A DNA stretch of 64,000 nt, taken from assembly GCA_040752215.1 (NCBI GenBank), contig JBFMEX010000015.1:49107-113106 (forward strand), given 5' to 3'. Below are positions 24,372 to 32,539 of the stretch, piece by piece. Every line of letters starts with the position of its first letter. Within the stretch, counting starts at the first letter, position 1. The translations under genes and the position numbers were made by a program. This DNA comes from JBFMEX01 sp040752215 (lineage in GTDB: Bacteria; Pseudomonadota; Alphaproteobacteria; Rhizobiales; Hyphomicrobiaceae). The notes beneath the pieces were generated by a model that did no database searches, was not told where the DNA came from, and worked only from the letters and a program-made list of their open reading frames with translations.

Positions 24372-25877
24372 ATGAGCGACACCGACACATTCATCGTCCC
24401 CAGGGACAAAGAGGTTGCCCAAGGCATCGAGCGCATCGATGTCGAGGCCGTCAACCGCAAAGGCGACCGCCAGCTCTATGCCGGGCGGACGAAGATCTAC
24501 GCCAAGCGCGCTCGCGGGACATTTCGAAACCTGAAATGGTTGATCATGGCGCTGACGACGGGCGTCTACTACCTGCTGCCTTGGCTGCGTTGGGATCGCG
24601 GCCCAGCCCTGCCGGACCAAGCCGTGCTGCTCGACATCGGCTGGGGGCGCATCTACTTCTTCTGGCTCGAGATATGGCCGCAGGAGCTCTACCTCGTCAC
24701 CGGCTTCCTGGTGCTGTCGGCGCTCGCCTTGTTCCTGGTCACGTCCATCGCCGGCCGGGTGTGGTGCGGGTATTTGTGCTGGCAGACGGTGTGGACCGAC
24801 ATGATGATCGCGGTCGAGCGCTTCTGGCAGGGCGATCGCAACACCCGCATCCGCCTCGACAAGGAGCCGTGGACCGCCTCGAAGATCTTCAAGAAGGTCG
24901 CAACCCATGTCACCTGGCTGCTGATCGCGGCGGCGACCGGCGGCGCGTTCATCCTCTACTTCCGCGACGCTCCGACGCTCGCCCGCGAGTTCTTCACCGG
25001 CCAGGCGCCGCTCGTCTCGTACCTGTTCTTCACCCTGCTCACGGGCATGACCTACCTGATGGGCGGCATCGCCCGCGAGCAGGTCTGCATCTATATGTGT
25101 CCGTGGCCGCGGATCCAGGGTGCGATGTTCGACCGCGACTCGCTGCTCGTCACCTATCGCGACTTCCGCGGCGAGCCGCGCGCCCCCCACCGCAAGGGCC
25201 AGGGCTGGGACAATCGCGGCGACTGCATCGATTGCAAGGCCTGCATCGCGGTCTGCCCGATGGGCATCGACATCCGCGATGGACCGCAGCTCGAGTGCAT
25301 CCAGTGTGCGCTGTGCATCGACGCCTGCGACGACATCATGGGCAAGATCGGCCGACCGAAGAAGCTGATCGCCTACGACACGTTCCGCAGCATCGAATCG
25401 GAGACCAAGGGCGGCCCGCTCCAGATGCGCCTGCTGCGCCCGCGCACGCTGCTCTACAGCGGACTGATCCTCGTCGTGTCCGCGCTGATGGCGTTTGCGA
25501 TCATGTCCAAGACCGTTCTGGAGATGAACGTGATCGCCGAGCGCAACCCGCTGTTCGTCGCGCTCTCCGACGGCGGCGTGCGCAACACGTTCACGGTCAA
25601 GATCCTGAACAAGCAGTACGACACCCGCCAGTTCGATCTCCGGATCGAGGGCATCGACGGCGCCAGGCTGACCGTGCTCGGCCATGAGGGCCAAGCAACG
25701 CCACGCATCGAGGTGGTCCCCGACGACCTGCGCGAGGTGAGGGCCTACGTCACCGTGCCGGCCCCTGCACTGGCCGGCATCAAGGCCGAGACCGCGAGCT
25801 TCCGCTTCATCGCCCGCGACGTCGTGGACGGCAAGGAGACGACACGCTCCGCAACATTCCGGAGGCCCTGGCCATGA
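24372..25877 (+). CDS. ccoG: Cytochrome c oxidase accessory protein CcoG (FixG)
   Basis: A 501-residue membrane iron-sulfur protein with about five membrane helices and two 4Fe-4S cysteine sets (Cys285/288/291/295 and Cys309/312/315/319). The cytoplasmic GRVWCGYLCWQTVW and EQVCIYMCPWPRIQG segments are RdxA/FixG signatures, and the C-terminal 120 residues form an Ig-like periplasmic domain. CcoG is known to help copper delivery to CcoN by reducing Cu(II). The start MSDTDTF at 24372 is taken because the frame upstream is short and unlike the family. No anaerobox is seen directly before it, so it may rely on read-through from ccoP or an unseen promoter. Confidence 0.95.
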   Translation: MSDTDTFIVPRDKEVAQGIERIDVEAVNRKGDRQLYAGRTKIYAKRARGTFRNLKWLIMALTTGVYYLLPWLRWDRGPALPDQAVLLDIGWGRIYFFWLEIWPQELYLVTGFLVLSALALFLVTSIAGRVWCGYLCWQTVWTDMMIAVERFWQGDRNTRIRLDKEPWTASKIFKKVATHVTWLLIAAATGGAFILYFRDAPTLAREFFTGQAPLVSYLFFTLLTGMTYLMGGIAREQVCIYMCPWPRIQGAMFDRDSLLVTYRDFRGEPRAPHRKGQGWDNRGDCIDCKACIAVCPMGIDIRDGPQLECIQCALCIDACDDIMGKIGRPKKLIAYDTFRSIESETKGGPLQMRLLRPRTLLYSGLILVVSALMAFAIMSKTVLEMNVIAERNPLFVALSDGGVRNTFTVKILNKQYDTRQFDLRIEGIDGARLTVLGHEGQATPRIEVVPDDLREVRAYVTVPAPALAGIKAETASFRFIARDVVDGKETTRSATFRRPWP

Positions 25878-26383
25878 GCACTGCCGGCGAGCACGATCCG
25901 CCCCGCATCAAGGGCTGGCACGTGCTGGCCGGCATGATCGCGTTCTTCGGCGTGATCTTCGCCGTCAACGGCGTGTTCCTCTACCAGGCGCTGTCCACCC
26001 ACACCGGCGTGATCGCCAGCGAACCCTACCGCAAGGGCCTCGCCTACAACGAGCGCATCGCCGAGGAGGCGCGGCAGCTCGAGCTCGGCTGGCGGGATGA
26101 GCTGACGCTCGCGCCGGCCGGTGACAGAGTGACCCTCAAGCTCACCGACAGCGCCGGCCGCCCGGTCGGCGGGCTCAAGATCGCCGGGCTCATCGGCCGT
26201 CCGTCGACCACCGAGCACGACATCCAGCTCGAGCTCGGCGAGCAGCCCGCGGGCATCTATGCGGCCACCGTGCCGGCCCTCGCCGCCGGCACGTGGCTGG
26301 TCAGCCTGGAGGCCAGCGAGCTGACCGCGGGCGGCGAGCGTATCGTCTGGCGCACGAGGACACGGCTATGGCGGGCCCCCTGA
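25874..26383 (+). CDS. ccoH: cbb3 oxidase maturation protein CcoH (FixH)
   Basis: A 169-residue protein with one N-terminal membrane helix (GWHVLAGMIAFFGVIFAVNGVF shortened, about 14-36) and a periplasmic domain with the FixH signature SEPYRKGLAYNERIAEE. It stabilises CcoN during assembly together with CcoI. It overlaps the ccoG stop by ATGA and its own 3' end overlaps the ccoI start by 16 bases. Confidence 0.92.
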   Translation: MSTAGEHDPPRIKGWHVLAGMIAFFGVIFAVNGVFLYQALSTHTGVIASEPYRKGLAYNERIAEEARQLELGWRDELTLAPAGDRVTLKLTDSAGRPVGGLKIAGLIGRPSTTEHDIQLELGEQPAGIYAATVPALAAGTWLVSLEASELTAGGERIVWRTRTRLWRAP

Positions 26384-28596
26384 GGACGCCTCATCTGCCT
26401 GCCACGGAGCCGGCGAGCGTTACGCCGCCGGGCAACGACAACGAGCCGCTGATCGAGCGCACGACGCTGATCGTCGACAGCATGGTGTGCGGCACCTGCA
26501 TGATCGCGGTCGAGGAGGCGCTGCAGCGCGAGTCCGGTGTCCGCTCCGCACGCGTCAATCTCACCACCAAGCGCGTCGCCGTCGCCTTCGATCCGACCCG
26601 CGTCAGCCGCGAGCGGCTGATGGGCGTGCTCGAAAACGCGGGCTTCCCCGCCGCCGAGCTGATCGAGAGCCGCGCCGCCGCCGACGACGCGCGCGATCGC
26701 GACTTCCTGCGCCGGCTCGGCGTCGCGGGGTTCGCCGCCGGCAACATCATGCTGCTGTCGGTGTCGGTGTGGGCCGGCACCGCGAGCGACATGGGGCAGG
26801 CGGTGCAGGACCTGTTCCACTGGCTTTCGGCGCTGATCGCGCTGCCGGCAGTCGCCTACGCCGGCCAGCCGTTCTTCCTGTCCGCCGCCCGCGCGCTCCG
26901 CGCCCGTCGCCTCAACATGGACGTGCCGATCACACTCGGCGTGCTGCTGGCCGCGGGCATGAGTCTCTATCAGACCATACGCGGCAGCGAGCAGGTCTAT
27001 TTCGATGCTGCCGTCACGCTGCTGTTCTTCCTGCTCGTCGGCCGCTTCCTCGACCAGCGCATGCGCACGCGCGCCCAGGGCGCGGCCGCCAATCTCCTGG
27101 GGCTCAAGGCGGCGATGGCGACCATCCTGCGCCTCGACGGCACCAGCGAGCGGGTGTCGGCGCGCACCATCCGGCCGGGCGACCGGATGCTGATCGGTGC
27201 CGGCGAGCGCCTCGCCGCCGACGGCTGCATCGTCACCGGCATCAGCGAGATCGAGGAGAGCCTGATCACGGGCGAGAGCGTGCCGCGCCGCGTCGCCCCG
27301 GGCGACCAGGTCTACGCCGGCACGGTCAACGCCTCGGGCCAGCTGGTGGTCGAGGCCACCGCCACCGACCAGAGCACACTGCTGGCCGAGATCGGCCGCC
27401 TGATGGAGGCGGCCGAGCAGGGCCGCGGCCGCTACGTCCGCCTTGCCGACCGCATGGCGCGACTCTATGCACCCGCGGTCCACCTGCTGGGCGCCGCCAC
27501 CTTCGCCGGCTGGCTGATCGCCGGCGCCGGCTGGGAGACGGCGCTCACCTATGCCATCGCCGTGCTCATCATCACCTGCCCATGCGCGCTCGCGCTCGCC
27601 GTGCCGGCGGTCCAGGTTGCCGCGACCAGCCGGCTGATGAGCCGCGGCATTATCGTCAAGAGCGCCGACGGCCTCGAGCGTCTGGCGGAGATCGACCACG
27701 TCGTCCTCGACAAGACCGGGACGCTCTCGCTCGGCGAGCCGCGCCTCGTCGACGCCGAGCGCATCACCGACGCGACGCTGGCCGGCGCCGCCGCGCTTGC
27801 AGCCGCCAGCCGGCACCCTTACGCGCGGGCCGTTCTCCGCCACGCCGGGGAGCGTGGCCTCCCCGTCGCCGCCGCCGAGAGCGTCGTCGAGGAGCCCGGC
27901 CAGGGACTGCGAAACCTGACACCGGCCGGCGAGGCCCGGCTCGGGTCGGCGGCTTGGCTCGGCATCGAGGGGAGCGACGAGGCGACGCTCTGGTATCGCC
28001 CTGCGGGTGGTGCCGCCATTCCGCTCGTGCTCGAGGACGCGCTGCGTCCCGATGCGGCGGAGACCGTGCGCAAGCTCACCGGTGCGGGCCTCCCGGTCGA
28101 GTTGCTCTCCGGCGACCGCCAGGCCAGCGTCGCCGCCGCAGCAGCAGCCGCGGGTATCGCGCAACTGCGCGCGGCGCAGAAGCCGGCTGACAAGATCGCC
28201 CGGCTCGCCGCGCTCGCGGCCGAGGGGCGCAAGGTGCTGATGGTCGGCGACGGCCTCAACGATGCGCCGGCGTTGGCCGCCGGCCACGCCTCGCTCTCGC
28301 CTGCCACCGCCGCCGATATCAGTCAGGCCGCAGCCGACGCCGTGTTCCAGGGGCAGCGTCTCGCCGCCGTCGCGGAGACCATCGCGGTCGCCCGCGAGAC
28401 GCGGCGCATGGCCTTGCAGAACTTCGCCATCGCGCTCGGCTACAATGTCGTGTTCGTGCCGCTCGCCGTCGCCGGGCTGGTGACGCCGCTGATCGCCGCC
28501 GTCGCCATGTCGGCCTCCTCGATCGCGGTGACCGCAAACGCGGTCCGGCTGAGGAGCCGGCAACTGGATCTAGCGAGGGGAGCAGCGGCCTCATGA
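26368..28596 (+). CDS. ccoI: Copper-transporting P1B-type ATPase CcoI (FixI)
   Basis: A 742-residue P-type ATPase that exports copper for the CuB site of the cbb3 oxidase. An N-terminal heavy-metal domain has MVCGTC (Cys41, Cys44). The membrane metal site is CPC at 404-406, the phosphorylated Asp lies in DKTGT at 448-452, SRHPYA gives the HP motif, and MVGDGLNDAPAL is the hinge. The CPC motif and the operon place it in the FixI/CtpA2 group rather than CopA. The start ATG at 26368 follows GAGGA and overlaps ccoH. Confidence 0.95.
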   Translation: MAGPLRTPHLPATEPASVTPPGNDNEPLIERTTLIVDSMVCGTCMIAVEEALQRESGVRSARVNLTTKRVAVAFDPTRVSRERLMGVLENAGFPAAELIESRAAADDARDRDFLRRLGVAGFAAGNIMLLSVSVWAGTASDMGQAVQDLFHWLSALIALPAVAYAGQPFFLSAARALRARRLNMDVPITLGVLLAAGMSLYQTIRGSEQVYFDAAVTLLFFLLVGRFLDQRMRTRAQGAAANLLGLKAAMATILRLDGTSERVSARTIRPGDRMLIGAGERLAADGCIVTGISEIEESLITGESVPRRVAPGDQVYAGTVNASGQLVVEATATDQSTLLAEIGRLMEAAEQGRGRYVRLADRMARLYAPAVHLLGAATFAGWLIAGAGWETALTYAIAVLIITCPCALALAVPAVQVAATSRLMSRGIIVKSADGLERLAEIDHVVLDKTGTLSLGEPRLVDAERITDATLAGAAALAAASRHPYARAVLRHAGERGLPVAAAESVVEEPGQGLRNLTPAGEARLGSAAWLGIEGSDEATLWYRPAGGAAIPLVLEDALRPDAAETVRKLTGAGLPVELLSGDRQASVAAAAAAAGIAQLRAAQKPADKIARLAALAAEGRKVLMVGDGLNDAPALAAGHASLSPATAADISQAAADAVFQGQRLAAVAETIAVARETRRMALQNFAIALGYNVVFVPLAVAGLVTPLIAAVAMSASSIAVTANAVRLRSRQLDLARGAAAS

Positions 28597-28638
28597 TACC
28601 AGCCCGCCAACTCGCAGACCTGCCGCTCGACCGGCCGC

Positions 28639-28675
28639 GCCTTCCGGTCGGCTCTCGAAACGAGAGTCGGAAGGC
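28639..28675. repeat. Hairpin between ccoI and ccoS
   Basis: Outer arms GCCTTCCG (28639-28646) and CGGAAGGC (28668-28675) enclose an inner stem CTCTCG-AAA-CGAGAG (28652-28666), with an uneven internal loop. It occupies much of the 145-base gap, which is unusual because ccoI and ccoS are commonly close. It could be a partial terminator or an RNA processing site. Confidence 0.5.
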
Positions 28676-28741
28676 ACAATCGACGATCGATACCGCCCCG
28701 CCGACCGGAAGAACCGAGAGTCGAACCTTCAGCGAGGCGGT

Positions 28742-28966
28742 ATGACATCGCTCGCCTGGCTCATCCCTGCGGCTCTGTTTCTCGGTGCGCTCGGACTTGG
28801 CGCGTTCCTCTGGGCGCTCCGCAGCGGCCAGTTCGAGGACCTCGAAGGCGCCGCATGGCGGGCGCTCGAGGATAAGCCGGCAAGCGATACGCCGGCCGAG
28901 ACCGAGGATCGGGATCGAGCGCCGCGGCCCTCACCCGCGAACGACGAGCGTGCCGATAGAGGCTGA
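28742..28966 (+). CDS. ccoS: cbb3-type oxidase assembly protein CcoS
   Basis: A 74-residue protein with one N-terminal membrane helix (AWLIPAALFLGALGLGAFLW, about 5-24) followed by SGQFEDLEGAAWRAL, the hallmark of CcoS/FixS, which is needed for cofactor insertion into CcoN. The C-terminal tail is long, acidic and proline-rich compared with other members. AGCGAGG precedes the ATG. It is the last cco gene; DUF2189 converges 36 bases on. Confidence 0.93.
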   Translation: MTSLAWLIPAALFLGALGLGAFLWALRSGQFEDLEGAAWRALEDKPASDTPAETEDRDRAPRPSPANDERADRG

Positions 28967-29002
28967 AACGCGTTCCGTCCCCGATCGAGCGAGGCCGCGC
29001 CC

Positions 29003-29824
29003 TCAATACTCGGCGCCGCGCACGGTCACGAGCTGCCGGAATGCATGCCAGGTCGCATGGCCAACGAGCGGGAAGGCGAACACCAGGCCGACGAACAGCG
29101 TCGCCACGCCGAGCGCCATGAAGCCGGCGATCAGCGCCGCCCACAGCGCCATCGGCTGCGGGTTGACCTTGACCGCCTTGAAGCTGGTCGTGATCGCGGT
29201 AACGACATCGACGTCCTTCATCATCAGCAGCGGCACCGAGATCGCCGACACCGTGAACACCAGCGCCGCCAGTATGGCCCCGACGGCGGTGCCGAAGAAC
29301 AAGAGCCCGACACCCGCCTGGGTGAAGAACAGCGTCTGCACGAACTCGGACGCCGGCGGCAGCGCCCGGGCACCGGTGAACAGCATGAACAGTAGAAACG
29401 CGATCTGCATCCACACCATGAAGAACAGCATCAGCACCACGCCCATGAAGCCGAGCTGACCCTTGGCGTGGAAAGCGGCGCCGAGCATCTCGCCGAAGCC
29501 GATCGACTGGCCCTTCGCCAGCCTCCGGCTCGCCTCGTAGAGGCCGACCGCAACCAGCGGACCAACCAGCAGGAAGCCGCCGGCCAGCGCCAGGATGACC
29601 GACTGGGCTCCCGCCTGCGTAGTGCCGTAGGCGAGCAGCGCGGCGGCGACGGCGAAGATCGCGCCATAGGCCAGACTGGCCCCTGGAATTGTCCACATAT
29701 CGCGCCAGCCGGCAGCGAGCCATTCCCACGGCGCATCGAACGGCACCCGGTTGACCGAGATATCCTCGGTGACCGCGAGGCTGCCGCCGCGCGCACTGGC
29801 CGCAAGGCTGTCCTGGACGCTCAT
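29003..29824 (-). CDS. DUF2189 membrane protein
   Basis: A 273-residue inner-membrane protein with about six hydrophobic helices and the DUF2189 pattern: an N-terminal WEWLAAGWRDMW, GPLVAVGLYEASRR and ATWHAFRQLV at the end. The function is unknown; genes of this family often lie in micro-oxic gene sets. ATG at 29824 is preferred over the one at 29845 because GGGGAAGG lies 6 bases before it. A perfect anaerobox lies about 108 bases upstream, supporting membership in the FixK regulon together with the cco genes. Confidence 0.85.
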   Translation of the reverse strand: MSVQDSLAASARGGSLAVTEDISVNRVPFDAPWEWLAAGWRDMWTIPGASLAYGAIFAVAAALLAYGTTQAGAQSVILALAGGFLLVGPLVAVGLYEASRRLAKGQSIGFGEMLGAAFHAKGQLGFMGVVLMLFFMVWMQIAFLLFMLFTGARALPPASEFVQTLFFTQAGVGLLFFGTAVGAILAALVFTVSAISVPLLMMKDVDVVTAITTSFKAVKVNPQPMALWAALIAGFMALGVATLFVGLVFAFPLVGHATWHAFRQLVTVRGAEY

Positions 29825-29925
29825 GGTAACCTTCCCCTTGTTCATCCGCCGATGGACGCGCCGCCAGCGACCAACCAGCCTCCACCCTCCGGCGGCGACG
29901 ATAGCCGTCCGCCTCGCTTGTATTT

Positions 29926-29939
29926 TTGATTGCCATCAA
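29926..29939. promoter_or_regulatory. Perfect anaerobox between DUF2189 and the permease gene
   Basis: TTGATTGCCATCAA is an exact FNR/FixK site. It is placed for class II activation leftwards (start near 29891, 67-base leader for DUF2189) or rightwards (start near 29974, before the permease TTG). Confidence 0.8.
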
Positions 29940-30030
29940 GAGCATCTGTAGGGCTGTTTTGCAATGGCCATGAGTGCCGCCAGCCGGCGGCCGCGGCCAT
30001 CGGAAACCGGCGGGTCAAAGGGGGGAACAC

Positions 30031-31287
30031 TTGCCGAGCGCGGATCAGACGCCGGTCGCCACCGCCCGCGCAGGCGGCGGCGCGACATTGCGGCGCGGCC
30101 TCGGCCTGTGGCACGCGGTCCTCTATGGGCTCGGCGTCACCATCGGTGCCGGCATCTACGTCCTGATTGGCCCGGCTTCCGCCAAGGCCGGCATGGCCGC
30201 CCCGATCGCCTTCGTCGTCGCCGCCGTGCTGATGGTACTGACCGCGGCCTCGTTCGCCGAACTCGCCGGGCGCATGCCGGTCGCCGCCGGTGAGGCCGCC
30301 TACGTCGAGGCCGGATTTCGCTCGTCGCCGGCCGGCACCGCCGTCGGCCTGCTCGTGGTCGGTATCGCCATTGCCACTTCGGCGGCGATCAGCGTCGGCA
30401 GTGCCGGCTACATCCTCGACTTCGTCGACCTGCCCGCGCCATTGGTGGTGGCCGCGGTCGTCCTGGCGATGGGCGCCGTTGCCGCCTGGGGCATCGTCGA
30501 ATCCGTCACCTTCGCCGGCATCATGACCCTGATCGAGGTCGGCGGCCTCCTGCTCATCGTCGCGCTCGGCGCGATCGCGGCGCCGGGTCTGGTCGATCGC
30601 CTGCCGGAAGCGCTGCCGCCGCTCGCTGCCGGCGGGGCGTGGCGCGGCGTGCTGGCCGCCGGCCTGCTGGCCGTGTTCGCGTTCATCGGCTTCGAGGGCA
30701 TCGTCAACATTGCCGAGGAGGTCGAGAGCCCAGCGCGCACGCTGCCACGGGCGATCTTCATCACGCTGGCGCTTGCGACCGTCCTCTACATCGTCGTGAC
30801 GTGGGTCGCGCTGGTCGCGGTCGGCCCGGCCGAGCTCGCACGCTCGCCGGCTCCGCTGACAGTCGTATTCGAGCGCCTGGCCGGCATGGCGCCCTGGCCG
30901 ATGAGTGCGATCGCCATTGTCGCCACCCTCAACGGCATCATCGTCAGCATGATCATGGCCTCGCGCGTGCTCTATGGCCTCGCCGCGCGCGGGCAGATCT
31001 GGGCCCCGCTCGCCACCGTCAGTCCGCTCACCCGAACCCCTTTGCTCGGCACCGGCCTGACGGTCTCCCTCGTGCTGGCGCTGGCACTGGCGATCCCACT
31101 CGAGGGACTGGCCGAGCTGTCCTCCAGGCTGACGCTCGCCGTGTTCGCACTCGTCAACCTGTCGCTCGTCCTGATCCGTTGGCGCGAGGTCGCGCGTCCG
31201 TCCGGTATCTACCGCGCTCCGCTCGGCGTCCCCCATGCCGGCTTCCTCGCCACGGTGCTATTCCTGCTCGCCGACGCCTTCTCGTGA
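30031..31287 (+). CDS. APC-family amino acid permease
   Basis: A 418-residue protein with about 12 membrane helices. The N-terminal VTIGAGIYVLIGPASAKAG and the FAFIGFEGIVNIAEEVESP region are signatures of the amino acid/polyamine/cation superfamily. The start is taken as TTG at 30031, preceded by AAGGGGGG at 8 bases; GTG at 29974 in the same frame is the alternative. The substrate cannot be read from sequence. It diverges from DUF2189 with a perfect anaerobox between them. The protein is shorter at the C-terminus than APC proteins with 14 helices. Confidence 0.82.
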   Translation: MPSADQTPVATARAGGGATLRRGLGLWHAVLYGLGVTIGAGIYVLIGPASAKAGMAAPIAFVVAAVLMVLTAASFAELAGRMPVAAGEAAYVEAGFRSSPAGTAVGLLVVGIAIATSAAISVGSAGYILDFVDLPAPLVVAAVVLAMGAVAAWGIVESVTFAGIMTLIEVGGLLLIVALGAIAAPGLVDRLPEALPPLAAGGAWRGVLAAGLLAVFAFIGFEGIVNIAEEVESPARTLPRAIFITLALATVLYIVVTWVALVAVGPAELARSPAPLTVVFERLAGMAPWPMSAIAIVATLNGIIVSMIMASRVLYGLAARGQIWAPLATVSPLTRTPLLGTGLTVSLVLALALAIPLEGLAELSSRLTLAVFALVNLSLVLIRWREVARPSGIYRAPLGVPHAGFLATVLFLLADAFS

Positions 31288-31296
31288 GTGCCCGCA

Positions 31297-32538
31297 TCAC
31301 TCGGCTATCGCCGCGCTCCGCTCGCTCACCTTGACGCCGGGCGCGATGCGGTCGCTCGGATGCAGGATGATGCGCGCGCCGGCCGCGAGCCCCTTGCTCA
31401 CCTCGGCATGCGTCGTGTTGCGGGCACCGAGCTCGATTCGGCGCTGCACCGCGCGACCGCCTTCGACAACGAACACCGCCCAGCTCCCACCGCTGCGGTA
31501 GAGCGCCCCGAGCGGCACTCTCAGCACGTCGTCCGCCTCCTGGACAAGGATGCGCACGTAGACGCGGAACTCGTGCCCGAGGCGGGCGGCGGCCGACGGA
31601 TCGCCGGTAATCTCGAGGATCGCACGCACACGCTGCTCTTCGATGCCGAGCGCCGAGACCTTGGTGAAACCGGCCGGCTCGATGCGCTTGACCTTACCCG
31701 GCAGCACCGCGCCGCCCCACGCCTCGATCGTCGCCGGCGCTCCCTCCTTCACCTTGACCGCCTCGGTCGAAAGCAGCTCGACCACGATCTCGATTGCGCC
31801 GGGATCGCCGATCTCGACCAGCGGCGCGCCGCTCGCTACCATCTGCTCGCTCTTCTGGATCACGCGGAGCACGCGTCCACTGACCGGAGAGCGCACCTCG
31901 AGGCAGCAGGCAAGATCGCCGCCGGCGACACCGGGATCGGTCGGCGCGATCAGCCGTGCCCGAGCGCTCGCCAGCTCGCGCAGGCGCACCTCGCGCGCCG
32001 CCTCGGCCTTCAGCACCGCCGCCCGCCCTGTGTCGACCGCGAGGCGGGCCTGCTCCAGCGTGCGCTCGGCAATGGTGTCGCGTTTGGCCAGCGCCTCGGC
32101 GCGAACGAGATCGCGCTCGGCGAAGCCGAGCTCGGAGCGGGCCTGCCGGAGCTCGGCCTCGGCCAGCGCGACCGCCGCCTCGGCCGCCTGCACGTGGGCC
32201 TCTGCCTCCTGCAGGCTGCGGAAATCGAGAAACGGCGGCGCTGCCGGCAGGATCGCCGCGATGACCGTCCTGTCGCGAACCACCTCGTCGCCGGCCTCCA
32301 GCATCGAGCGCAGCACCTTGCCCGCGATCGGCGCCGAGACCGTGTAGACGTCCTTGATTCGCGTCTTGCCTTCCTCGTCGGTCGTCACCCGCAACGAGCC
32401 CTTCTCGAGCACTGCGGTATCGACTGGAATCCGGCGCGGGCTCAGCGCATAGACGAGCGCGCCGACGATAGCGAGGGCGAGCGCCGCGAGCAGCGCCCTC
32501 TTGACGGTCGGCGGCGTAGGTCTCGGCAGGCCGGTCAC
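31297..32538 (-). CDS. HlyD-family periplasmic adaptor of an ABC exporter
   Basis: A 413-residue protein with one N-terminal membrane helix (LLAALALAIVGALVYAL), a lipoyl-like domain, a long coiled-coil hairpin (about 110-210, rich in Ala/Glu/Arg) and a beta-barrel. The lipoyl halves are seen around YTVSAPIAGKVL and EVRSPVSGRVLRV. It starts 1 base after the stop of the ABC permease gene, so permease and adaptor are one unit; an outer-membrane partner is not present here. It is the last gene of a six-gene leftward run headed by a stress-protein gene and an anaerobox. Confidence 0.9.
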   Translation of the reverse strand: MTGLPRPTPPTVKRALLAALALAIVGALVYALSPRRIPVDTAVLEKGSLRVTTDEEGKTRIKDVYTVSAPIAGKVLRSMLEAGDEVVRDRTVIAAILPAAPPFLDFRSLQEAEAHVQAAEAAVALAEAELRQARSELGFAERDLVRAEALAKRDTIAERTLEQARLAVDTGRAAVLKAEAAREVRLRELASARARLIAPTDPGVAGGDLACCLEVRSPVSGRVLRVIQKSEQMVASGAPLVEIGDPGAIEIVVELLSTEAVKVKEGAPATIEAWGGAVLPGKVKRIEPAGFTKVSALGIEEQRVRAILEITGDPSAAARLGHEFRVYVRILVQEADDVLRVPLGALYRSGGSWAVFVVEGGRAVQRRIELGARNTTHAEVSKGLAAGARIILHPSDRIAPGVKVSERSAAIAE

Positions 32539-32539
32539 G

